Positions 1-6,079 of a stretch of 8,028 nt of DNA are shown in pieces. Within the stretch, counting starts at the first letter, position 1. Every line of letters starts with the position of its first letter. The translations under genes were made by a program, and so were the position numbers. Source of the stretch: Prevotella sp. (GTDB lineage: Bacteria > Bacteroidota > Bacteroidia > Bacteroidales > Bacteroidaceae); the NCBI GenBank assembly GCA_022732315.1, contig JAIJUV010000111.1, forward strand, positions 1 through 8,028. Direction: 5' to 3'. The notes under the pieces were generated by a model. That model did not search any database. It saw only the letters and a program-made list of their open reading frames with translations, and had not been told where the DNA came from.

Positions 1-552
1 GTGCTGGCTTCGGATGTTACCAATCCGCTCTGTGGCGAAAACGGGGCGGCTTATGTCTTTGCGCCTCAGAAGGGAGCTGATGCTAAGATGGTGCAGATGC
101 TGGATGATAGGGCGAGGAAGTTTGCCGAGGTAAGCGCCAAGCATTTCGGATATGATAGAAGTATGGTTTCCGGGGCTGGTGCTGCCGGCGGACTGGGCTA
201 TGCTTTCCTGCAATATTTCAATGCTGAGGCTCGTCCTGGGGCTGAACTTCTCTTGGATGAGATAGAGTTTGATGCGCTCATTCAGGATGCAGATCTCGTG
301 ATTACGGGCGAGGGACATAGCGACCGTCAGACCTTGATGGGGAAACTGCCGCAAAGGATTCTGGAGCATGGTGCCAATCAGAAAATCTGGCTCGTCTCGG
401 GTGGCGTAAGCGACAGGCAGGTGATGCTGGATGCAGGCTTTGATAGAGTGATTCAGATTACTCCTGATTCTATGCCTTTAGAAGAAGCGATGAAGCCGGG
501 TGTGGCCCGTAACAATATCATCAAGGCGATTCGTAGGCAATTTGCTTTGTAG
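1..552 (+). CDS. glxK: Glycerate kinase, C-terminal part (5' end outside window)
   Basis: Phosphorylates D-glycerate with ATP in the cytoplasm; bacterial type I enzymes of the GarK/GlxK family make 2-phosphoglycerate, which enters lower glycolysis. The visible 183 residues contain two family hallmarks: ASDVTNPLCGENGAAYVFAPQKGA-like sequence at the very start (residues 3-26 of the fragment) and DLVITGEGHSDRQTLMGK near residues 98-115, the usual ITGEGxxDxQ...GK segment. A glycine-rich stretch GAGAAGGLGYAF lies between them. Family members are about 370-380 residues, so roughly the first half is missing; the GTG at position 1 is almost certainly an internal valine codon and not a start. The open frame ends at a TAG (550-552) that overlaps the promoter of the next gene. 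Family assignment is firm; 2- versus 3-phosphoglycerate as product cannot be read here. Confidence 0.9.
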   Translation: MLASDVTNPLCGENGAAYVFAPQKGADAKMVQMLDDRARKFAEVSAKHFGYDRSMVSGAGAAGGLGYAFLQYFNAEARPGAELLLDEIEFDALIQDADLVITGEGHSDRQTLMGKLPQRILEHGANQKIWLVSGGVSDRQVMLDAGFDRVIQITPDSMPLEEAMKPGVARNNIIKAIRRQFAL

Positions 553-576
553 TTTCAGTTATTATCCGTATCTTTG
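546..576 (+). promoter_or_regulatory. Bacteroidota-type promoter for the HAD phosphatase gene
   Basis: TATCTTTG at 569-576 matches the Bacteroidota -7 consensus TAnnTTTG, and TTTG at 546-549 lies 19 bases upstream, as expected for the -33 element. The -33 element sits inside the last codons of the glycerate kinase gene. A start of transcription would fall near 583, leaving a leader of about 30 bases before the ATG at 616. No experimental support. Confidence 0.6.
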
Positions 577-615
577 CGCCAGATTATCAAAACAGGGTAA
601 AAAGAATAAGAAATA

Positions 616-1254
616 ATGAAGTATATAATTTTTGATTTTGATGGAACCATCGGCGATTCGCAGAGTCTCATCGTGAAGACCCTGCAGGATACGATGCGTG
701 CAAGAAAACTGGAGGTGAAATCGGAGGAGGCTTGTGCCAAGACCATCGGTTTAAGACTGGATGAGGCTTTCGTCTCGCTCTTCGGAATGAGTGCTGAGGA
801 GGGACTGGCGTGTGCGGCAACCTATCGCGAAATCTTCTTGGAGAACAAGAAGACGATGATCGTGCAGCCCTTCCCTCATGTGATAGAAACCCTGAGAGCA
901 TTGCACCGTCAGGGCTATGTTCTGGGAATGGCCAGCAGCCGCAACCATTGCTCGCTGGATGGATATGTGAAGCAGATGCAGCTGGAAGATATTTTCTCTT
1001 CTATCGTGGCAGGCGATGATGTGGAGCATGTAAAACCGGCTCCCGATATGGTTTTCAAGGCTTTGGGAGAAATGAAGGGAACTATTGATGAAACCCTCGT
1101 GGTGGGCGATATGAACTTTGATGTGGATATGGCGCATCATGCCGGCTGCAAGGCCTGTGCCGTGACTTATGGCAACGGAACCCGCCAGCAGCTCGCTTCT
1201 GCCGAATGGATTATAGATGATTTCGCAGAACTTCTGAAAATCGTAAAAGAATAA
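616..1254 (+). CDS. HAD-family phosphatase (phosphoglycolate phosphatase-like)
   Basis: A cytoplasmic haloacid dehalogenase-superfamily phosphatase of 212 residues, the usual length for Gph/PGMB-like members. All four HAD motifs are visible: motif I DFDGT with the nucleophile Asp7 and acid Asp9; motif II GMASSRN with Ser107; motif III Lys140 in HVKPAPD; motif IV VVGDMNFDVDMA with Asp165 and Asp169. Residues 12-84 form a helical type C1 cap between motifs I and II, as in phosphoglycolate phosphatases and beta-phosphoglucomutases. The substrate cannot be fixed from motifs. Being next to glycerate kinase suggests, but does not prove, a link to glycolate/glycerate metabolism. The ATG at 616 is chosen because it starts directly at the hydrophobic strand before motif I; no Shine-Dalgarno is present, normal for this phylum. 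It has its own promoter upstream (546-576). Confidence 0.9.
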   Translation: MKYIIFDFDGTIGDSQSLIVKTLQDTMRARKLEVKSEEACAKTIGLRLDEAFVSLFGMSAEEGLACAATYREIFLENKKTMIVQPFPHVIETLRALHRQGYVLGMASSRNHCSLDGYVKQMQLEDIFSSIVAGDDVEHVKPAPDMVFKALGEMKGTIDETLVVGDMNFDVDMAHHAGCKACAVTYGNGTRQQLASAEWIIDDFAELLKIVKE

Positions 1255-1272
1255 AAAGGAAATGAGTAAAAA

Positions 1273-1316
1273 GATAAATTTATCGCTGATGCAATAAAAA
1301 AGCTGATAAAATTATC
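1273..1316. repeat. Pair of 12-bp AT-rich palindromes, possible operator
   Basis: GATAAATTTATC (1273-1284) is a perfect palindrome and GATAAAATTATC (1305-1316) is a GATAA/TTATC inverted repeat around AA. Their centres are 32 bp apart, about three helical turns, and the second overlaps the place where the -33 element of the btuB promoter should lie. This could be a regulator site, or just AT-rich sequence by chance; the second with its following T-run could also act as a weak terminator for the HAD gene. Confidence 0.3.
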
Positions 1317-1345
1317 TTTTTATTCATTTTTTTATAGTACCTTTG
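1317..1345 (+). promoter_or_regulatory. Promoter of the B12 riboswitch/btuB transcript
   Basis: TACCTTTG at 1338-1345 matches the Bacteroidota -7 element TAnnTTTG. The -33 region is only TTTT-like (around 1317-1320) rather than a clean TTTG. Transcription would begin near 1351, exactly at the base of the riboswitch P1 helix, which supports the assignment. Confidence 0.6.
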
Positions 1346-1350
1346 CACTC

Positions 1351-1582
1351 GCAATTGGTTCGCTGCCACCTTCTGCCGCCCTAGGCAGGACTGGTGCGTA
1401 GTGATTAAAAGGGAATCGGGTGAGAAGCCCGGACAGTCCCGCTGCTGTAAGCGTCTTATTGCGGCAAGCAACATGGTCACTGACAATTTTTCGGGAAGAC
1501 CGCTTGCCATGAGTTTTGCATCTTTTTATGGTTACATAGAGTGAGATGCTGGGAGGACGCAAGTCAGAAGACCTGCCGTTGC
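1351..1582 (+). promoter_or_regulatory. Cobalamin (B12) riboswitch aptamer
   Basis: The conserved core reads GGGAATCGGGTGAGAAGCCC followed by GGACAGTCCCGCTGCTGTAA (1411-1450), and the 3' B12-box AAGTCAGAAGACCTGCC lies at 1561-1577. Supporting helices can be traced: GCAA (1351-1354) plus GGT with ACC plus TTGC (1579-1582) as P1; CACC/GGTG (1367-1370/1393-1396) and CTGCC/GGCAG (1373-1377/1384-1388); CGGG/CCCG (1417-1420/1428-1431) within GGGA/TCCC; a long-range GCGTC/GACGC (1451-1455/1556-1560); GGCAAGC/GCTTGCC (1463-1469/1502-1508) enclosing the conserved CACTG and GGGAAG; and GCATCT/AGATGC (1518-1523/1544-1549). Such elements bind intracellular cobalamins and turn off uptake genes downstream. 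Here the element precedes btuB, so the cluster should be expressed under B12 limitation. Which cobalamin form is preferred cannot be told from this reading. Confidence 0.95.
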
Positions 1583-1729
1583 CATCGGAAAGAAATTCCC
1601 AAAGAATATCTCTGGGATATAAAAAGGAAACAATTCCGATGATTCTATCCAACCCCGTGGGATGGGTTCGTGATGGAGACATACAGATATTTACTTATTA
1701 TATTAAGGTTTAAGGTATAAGGAGATTAA
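1583..1729 (+). promoter_or_regulatory. Riboswitch expression platform and btuB leader
   Basis: Between the aptamer and the btuB start, CATCGGAA (1583-1590) can pair with TTCCGATG (1634-1641), with an inner hairpin ATATC/GATAT (1606-1610/1616-1620); AACCC/GGGTT (1651-1655/1664-1668) forms another hairpin. None is followed by a run of T, so control at translation initiation is more likely than termination. The leader ends with an SD-like AAGGAG (1719-1724), five bases before the ATG at 1730, unusual in this phylum. ATCTCT (1609-1614 region) could pair with GGAGAT over that site and hide it, but this pairing is only a suggestion. Confidence 0.5.
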
Positions 1730-3658
1730 ATGAGAATAGGAAAATTACTGCTGTGCGTCGGGGGATGCATGGCAGCAAATGCTGTATCGTATGGGCAGAG
1801 TTTTCGAACCGATTCGGTGCAGGCCTTGGACGAGGTGGTGGTGAAGGCAATGCAGGAGGTTACTCCCCACCAATCCATCAACTATCAACAGTTGCAGAAC
1901 CTGCCTTCCAATAATGTGGCAGATGCGCTGAAATATATGGCGGGCGTGCAAATCAAGGACTATGGCGGATTGGGTGGACAGAAGACCGTGAACGTGCGGT
2001 CGCTCGGATCTCAGCATGTGGGCGTTTATCTGGATGGAGTACGCATCACCAATGCACAGAACGGTACGGTGGATTTGGGCAAATACTCGCTCTCTACACT
2101 GGAATCGGTTTCGCTCTTCAATGCCAACAAGACGGAGATGCTGATGACGGCTTCGGAATATGCTTCCGCCTCCACAGTTTATCTCAAGACCCATCGCCCC
2201 GACAGCACTCAGCTCAAGGCTTCCTACCAGTTGGGCTCCTTTGGAACCCACAAGTTGGCAGCCACTTACAGTTATCGGAATTGGGGCTTCATAGATGCTG
2301 CCTTTACCCATAGCAAGGGCAACTATCCGTTTGAATATCATACGGAATACGAGGACACCACGGGAACCCGTCGCAACTCCGACATCACGATGTTCCGCAT
2401 CGAAAGCTGCGCCTTCTACAAGGGATTGCAATGGCACACGTATTACTTCAATTCCCGACGGGGATTGCCGGGCGGAATCGTGCGCCGACTCTCGGATACC
2501 TACACCGATGTGGGCAGGGAATGGGACCGCAACTTTTTCTCGCAACTGTCGTATCGCACGCAGATTCCATTCGGAAAGCATCAGCCTTCATCGGAAAATC
2601 AGCATTCGATAGGCATCAGGGCGATATTGAAATACGCCAACGATTTCCTGCACTACCGTTCGGATTATCCGGAGAATATCTCGGTTCACGCCAACAACAG
2701 GTATCATCAGCAGGATGTGTATGCGGCGCTGTCGGCTTCCTGTCAGATTCGCGATTTCGGCTTCTCGGCTTCCAGCGACCTGCGATGGAGTGACCTCACC
2801 ACCGATGTGAAGAATTTCCACTACGTCTATCGCCTGGACAGCAAAAACTCGCTCTCGGCGTTCTATCAGCATGGGGGATTGAAGGCTAGCGTAAGCGGAC
2901 TCTATACGCATCTCGCCGACCATACCCAGGGCAAGGCAAAACCTCTGCATAAGATGACGTGGAATGCGCTGGCTTCCTATACGTTGGGCGACTGGACCCT
3001 CCGCTCGTTCTACAAAACCGTGTTCCGGGCGCCAACCCTCAACGACCTCTATTATACGATGGTGGGCAACCGCAACCTGAAGCCGGAATTTACCAAACAG
3101 GTGGATGTGGGAATCACCTTCAGTAAGCCTTTCGTGGATGTGCAGGCAGACTGGTATTACAGCCGGGTGGAAGACCGCATCGTCTGTTTGCCGCTGAAGG
3201 GTTCGTATCAGTGGACGATGCTCAACTATGGCTACACCCGCTGCATGGGTGTGGATGTGAGCGTGAATGCGCATTATCGCCAGCATTCCCTGCTCCTTAC
3301 GGGCTCGTATCAGGATGACCGGAACCGCACCAACCCGAAGGAGGATGCCTACAATGATTTCATCGCCTATTCGCCTAGGTGGTCGATGACGGCGGTCTAT
3401 ACCTTATTATATAAGGGGTGGACGGCTTCCGTCTCCCACATGTTTGTGGATAAGCGATATTGGACGGCGGAGAATGCCATCGAAGACCCCCTGTCGGCGT
3501 ACAACTGCACCGACCTGAAGATAGGCTACCGATTTCTGCGCCACTATACGGTGGAGGCAGAGTGCCAGGACATCTTTGATGAGCGTTACGAGATGATTCA
3601 GCGCTGGCCGATGCCGGGAAGGAGATTTGGCGTAACCTTTAGGGTTGAGAGTTTATAG
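1730..3658 (+). CDS. btuB: TonB-dependent cobalamin receptor BtuB
   Basis: Outer-membrane transporter that takes up cobamides using energy passed from the inner membrane by TonB. The 642-residue protein has a signal peptide (about residues 1-23, ending SYGQ), a TonB-box-like LDEVVVKA at 33-40, a plug domain at roughly 45-152 (NNVADALKYMAGVQIKDYGG, then VNVRSLGSQHVGVYLDGVRI), and a 22-strand-type barrel with alternating aromatic strands to the C-terminus, including the family segment FRAPTLNDLYY...NRNLKPE and a closing GRRFGVTF strand. It lacks the N-terminal carboxypeptidase-like domain of SusC transporters, and its length is close to E. coli BtuB (about 614). The B12 riboswitch directly upstream and the BtuG-like gene directly downstream give the substrate. 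The start is supported by AAGGAG five bases upstream. Its last codons (VESL and stop) lie within a tandem repeat. Substrate assignment rests on context as much as on sequence. Confidence 0.92.
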   Translation: MRIGKLLLCVGGCMAANAVSYGQSFRTDSVQALDEVVVKAMQEVTPHQSINYQQLQNLPSNNVADALKYMAGVQIKDYGGLGGQKTVNVRSLGSQHVGVYLDGVRITNAQNGTVDLGKYSLSTLESVSLFNANKTEMLMTASEYASASTVYLKTHRPDSTQLKASYQLGSFGTHKLAATYSYRNWGFIDAAFTHSKGNYPFEYHTEYEDTTGTRRNSDITMFRIESCAFYKGLQWHTYYFNSRRGLPGGIVRRLSDTYTDVGREWDRNFFSQLSYRTQIPFGKHQPSSENQHSIGIRAILKYANDFLHYRSDYPENISVHANNRYHQQDVYAALSASCQIRDFGFSASSDLRWSDLTTDVKNFHYVYRLDSKNSLSAFYQHGGLKASVSGLYTHLADHTQGKAKPLHKMTWNALASYTLGDWTLRSFYKTVFRAPTLNDLYYTMVGNRNLKPEFTKQVDVGITFSKPFVDVQADWYYSRVEDRIVCLPLKGSYQWTMLNYGYTRCMGVDVSVNAHYRQHSLLLTGSYQDDRNRTNPKEDAYNDFIAYSPRWSMTAVYTLLYKGWTASVSHMFVDKRYWTAENAIEDPLSAYNCTDLKIGYRFLRHYTVEAECQDIFDERYEMIQRWPMPGRRFGVTFRVESL

Positions 3659-3706
3659 TTGAGAGTTTATAGTTGATAATTTATAGTTAATAGTTTATAG
3701 ATGATA
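3644..3706 (+). repeat. Heptad/14-bp tandem repeat across the btuB end
   Basis: Four 14-bp units lie head to tail: GTTGAGAGTTTATA at 3644-3657 and again at 3658-3671, GTTGATAATTTATA at 3672-3685, GTTAATAGTTTATA at 3686-3699. Each splits into two 7-bp halves near the consensus GTTKATA, and a decayed continuation GATGATA GATTTTC runs to 3706. The first unit codes for the last four residues and supplies the TAG stop of btuB; the rest fills the gap to the next gene. Such arrays can change length by slippage. Confidence 0.9.
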
Positions 3707-3718
3707 GATTTTCTGAAA

Positions 3719-4885
3719 ATGAGAATAAAATTTGGAAATAAGATATTAGGAATGCTGGCGATGATGGGATTATCGCTCTTCTTTGTTGCCTGTTCAAACG
3801 AGAATGGAGGAGAGGATATTACCCCGGAGATTCCGAAGCCGGAAATCATTGGCGAGAATCTCATCGTCTGCAACGAGGGAAATTGGCAGTCGGATAACGG
3901 GCAGCTTTCCTATTACGATGGAACGGCGGGCGTGCTCACCAACAAGTGGTTCCGACAGGTGAACGGCAGCAAACTTGGGGATACGCCCAACGACATCATC
4001 CAGGTGAATGATACGCTGATAGCCATCGCCGTAAACTGGTCGAACATCATCCAGTATATTCATCCCGACGGAACGGCTTGCGGGGCTACCGAGAACGTGC
4101 CCAACAATCGCCGAATGTGCGCAGACGGCAACTATCTCTACATCACATCCTACGCCCACCAATGTGGCAACCAGACCTTCGAAAAAGGGTATGTGGCTAA
4201 GATTGATGTGAAGACCAAGCAGGTGGTTGCCACTTGCGAGGTGGGCTGGGAGCCAGAAGGAGTGCGTCTTTATGAGGGCAAACTCTATGTGGCAAATACC
4301 GGAGGCTACGCTTTCTCCGAGGGACATGAGTATGAAACCACCGTGCAGGTGGTGGATGCGGAGACGATGAAATCCATCAAGACCATCGATACGGGCTGCA
4401 TCAATCTCTATGGCGAAATGTCGCAGGCAGGACAGTATCTCTGCATCAATTCCTGCGGTGATTATCATAATGTGAAGCCTAAGACGGTGATAGTGGATTG
4501 CAAGACAGATAAGGTTTCTACTTTCGGTTTCCCTTGTACCTATAATACCACCGATGGCAAACTGTTTTATACCGTAGGTTCTGAATTCTCCTATAATACG
4601 GGTGAGTATGTCTATTCCATCAAGACCATCAATCCTAAGACACAGGAGGTGAAAGATGGTATCTTCTGTGAAGCCATCACCCAGAAAATCAAGGAGATAA
4701 CTTCGCCATACGAGCTTTACATCTCGCCTTATACCCAAAACGTGTATTTCACGGATGCGGGCAGTTATGGCTCAGCGGGTTATCTTTATGGCTACACCAA
4801 GGAGGGACAGCCGGTGTTTGTGCCGCAGAAAACGTATGTGAATCCGGCGCATATCCTGGCTTTGCCGATTTATGAAAACAAGTAA
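3719..4885 (+). CDS. btuG: BtuG-like surface lipoprotein, B12-binding beta-propeller (DUF5074 type)
   Basis: In Bacteroides, BtuG is a surface lipoprotein that binds cobalamin very tightly and sits on BtuB, passing the ligand to it. This protein (388 residues from 3719) has a lipoprotein signal peptide with lipobox FFVAC, lipidated Cys25, followed by SNENGGED, an acidic stretch like the surface-export signal of Bacteroidota lipoproteins. A short Pro-rich linker (PEIPKPEI) leads to a propeller domain from about residue 47: repeated blade-like segments such as NLIVCNEGNW, GYVAKIDVKTKQVVATCEVGWEPEGV, KLYVANTGGY, QVVDAETMKSIKTIDTG, VYFTDAGSYGSAGYLYGYTKEG. This matches the YncE/DUF5074 kind of fold. 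It lies 60 bases after btuB and its 3' end abuts the next gene. An in-frame ATG at 3701 is possible but sits next to the tandem repeat and would lengthen the signal peptide; 3719 gives a compact one starting MRIKFGNK. BtuG role is inferred from fold and context. Confidence 0.85.
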   Translation: MRIKFGNKILGMLAMMGLSLFFVACSNENGGEDITPEIPKPEIIGENLIVCNEGNWQSDNGQLSYYDGTAGVLTNKWFRQVNGSKLGDTPNDIIQVNDTLIAIAVNWSNIIQYIHPDGTACGATENVPNNRRMCADGNYLYITSYAHQCGNQTFEKGYVAKIDVKTKQVVATCEVGWEPEGVRLYEGKLYVANTGGYAFSEGHEYETTVQVVDAETMKSIKTIDTGCINLYGEMSQAGQYLCINSCGDYHNVKPKTVIVDCKTDKVSTFGFPCTYNTTDGKLFYTVGSEFSYNTGEYVYSIKTINPKTQEVKDGIFCEAITQKIKEITSPYELYISPYTQNVYFTDAGSYGSAGYLYGYTKEGQPVFVPQKTYVNPAHILALPIYENK

Positions 4886-4886
4886 G

Positions 4887-6011
4887 ATGAAAGATATGAA
4901 TAGAATTTTAATGAGCACTTTGCTGAGCCTTTCCATGGGAGTGGCTTCGGCACAGACACAGAATGTGGAAGTTGTGGAGTTGCATCCAGCTCCAGGACAG
5001 TTTGTCAACACCATGCCTCAGGCTGAGGAGGGAACCACCCACGAGGAGGTTTGCAAGGAGGCTACCGAAGCCTTGAATGATGGTCAGATTGTGCATCTGG
5101 GTACTTACGGCGGATACGTAACCGTGAAGTTCGACCACCCTGTGCAGAACAAGCGAGGTTCCGACCTCCGCATCAAGGGCAACGGCTTCTATAGCAGTGG
5201 TGACCCGAAATATGGCAAGGAAACCATCGGCGGTTCTTTTGAGCCTGGTATTGTTTATGTGGGTGTGGGCGATGATGTGAACACCTGCAAGTGGTATGAA
5301 CTGGCTGGTTCTGAGTATTATACAGATGAGATTCACGATTTCTCCATCACCTATCACAAGCCAGTGGCAGAGGAAGGAGAGCATTCGCAGATGTTCTCTT
5401 CGTTTGATAACTACATCAAGTGGGAGGCTTCATGGACTGATAAGAACGGTGAACGCCGGGATTCTACGGGCTATCACATGAAGATTTCATTCCATAGGCA
5501 GTCGTTCTGGCCTTTGTGGGAGAAAGGAGAAACCTTGACCTTCAAGGGAGGTAAATTGCCGAACAATGCCGTGAATTATGGCACCGAGACTTCGCAAAGT
5601 TGGGTGCTCTATCGCTACGCCAAGGATGCGTATGGCTATGTGGATGCTTCGCTCAATACAGATGATTACTCCACCTTCGATATCGACTGGGCGGTGGATG
5701 AACAGGGCAATCATGTGGATTTGGAGGAAATCAACTTCGTGAAAGTGGTCTGCGGAACCTTCCAGTATTGTGGCTGGCTGGGCGAGACTTCTACCGAGGT
5801 AACAGGCTTCCAGGATCTTCATCTGGTAGAAGGTTATGATGAGAATCCTATCATCATCACCCCTCGTACCTCTACAGGCCTTTCTGTCATCAAGATCGAC
5901 AGTAAGTTTGCCGCCAAGGATGATAGCTATTACGACCTGATGGGTCGCCGTGTGGCTACTCTGCAGAAGGGAATCTATATCAGAAATGGCAAGAAGATAA
6001 TCTTCAAGTAA
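4887..6011 (+). CDS. Secreted protein of the B12 locus, WYELAGSEY family, with C-terminal sorting-like tail
   Basis: Function unknown. From 4887 it is 374 residues: a signal peptidase I signal (MNRILMSTLLSLSMGVASA, cut before QTQN) with no lipobox; an extracellular domain with HPAPGQFVNTMP, GGYVTVKFDHPVQN (about 75-88), EPGIVYVGVGDD (119-130), CKWYELAGSEYY (134-145) and FDIDWAVDEQGNHVDLEEINFVKV (264-287) then GWLGETSTEVTGFQDLHLVE. I recognise this pattern from uncharacterised Bacteroidota cell-surface proteins, often near B12 receptors. The last 25 or so residues, YYDLMGRRVATLQKGIYIRNG then KKIIFK, resemble a shortened type IX secretion sorting tail. Start choice is uncertain: ATGs at 4872 (inside btuG), 4887 (one base after the btuG stop) and 4896 are in frame; 4887 allows coupled translation. 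The tight junction indicates co-transcription with btuG. Several cysteines in the mature part could form disulfides. A role in cobamide capture is inferred from context only. Confidence 0.8.
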   Translation: MKDMNRILMSTLLSLSMGVASAQTQNVEVVELHPAPGQFVNTMPQAEEGTTHEEVCKEATEALNDGQIVHLGTYGGYVTVKFDHPVQNKRGSDLRIKGNGFYSSGDPKYGKETIGGSFEPGIVYVGVGDDVNTCKWYELAGSEYYTDEIHDFSITYHKPVAEEGEHSQMFSSFDNYIKWEASWTDKNGERRDSTGYHMKISFHRQSFWPLWEKGETLTFKGGKLPNNAVNYGTETSQSWVLYRYAKDAYGYVDASLNTDDYSTFDIDWAVDEQGNHVDLEEINFVKVVCGTFQYCGWLGETSTEVTGFQDLHLVEGYDENPIIITPRTSTGLSVIKIDSKFAAKDDSYYDLMGRRVATLQKGIYIRNGKKIIFK

Positions 6012-6079
6012 AGTTCTCTTCCGGGGCGAATCATCCATCAAACAGAAAATTCAATTATTAATAATAAATAAGGTAAAGT

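Noticed and set aside
1..3. GTG start codon of the first gene
   Set aside because: The frame begins in the middle of the conserved glycerate kinase domain, so this is an internal Val codon of a truncated gene.
1280..1682. Minus-strand open frames across the riboswitch region
   Set aside because: The conserved bases here are fully explained by the cobalamin aptamer and its helices; the translations show no known domain.
1745..2581. Long minus-strand open frame opposite btuB (278 codons)
   Set aside because: It mirrors the plus-strand btuB codons, has no recognisable domain, and btuB is strongly supported by signal peptide, TonB box, plug and barrel.
3644..3706. CRISPR-like array
   Set aside because: The units are directly adjacent 7/14-bp repeats with no spacers and no cas genes nearby.
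3794..4738. Long minus-strand open frame opposite btuG (314 codons)
   Set aside because: Shadow of the well-supported lipoprotein gene; its composition (His/Ile-rich, no motifs) is typical of an antisense frame.
6012..6079. Separate promoter for the DUF4465 gene
   Set aside because: No TAnnTTTG element with a -33 partner is seen; only AT-rich sequence with a TTATTAATAATAA palindrome.
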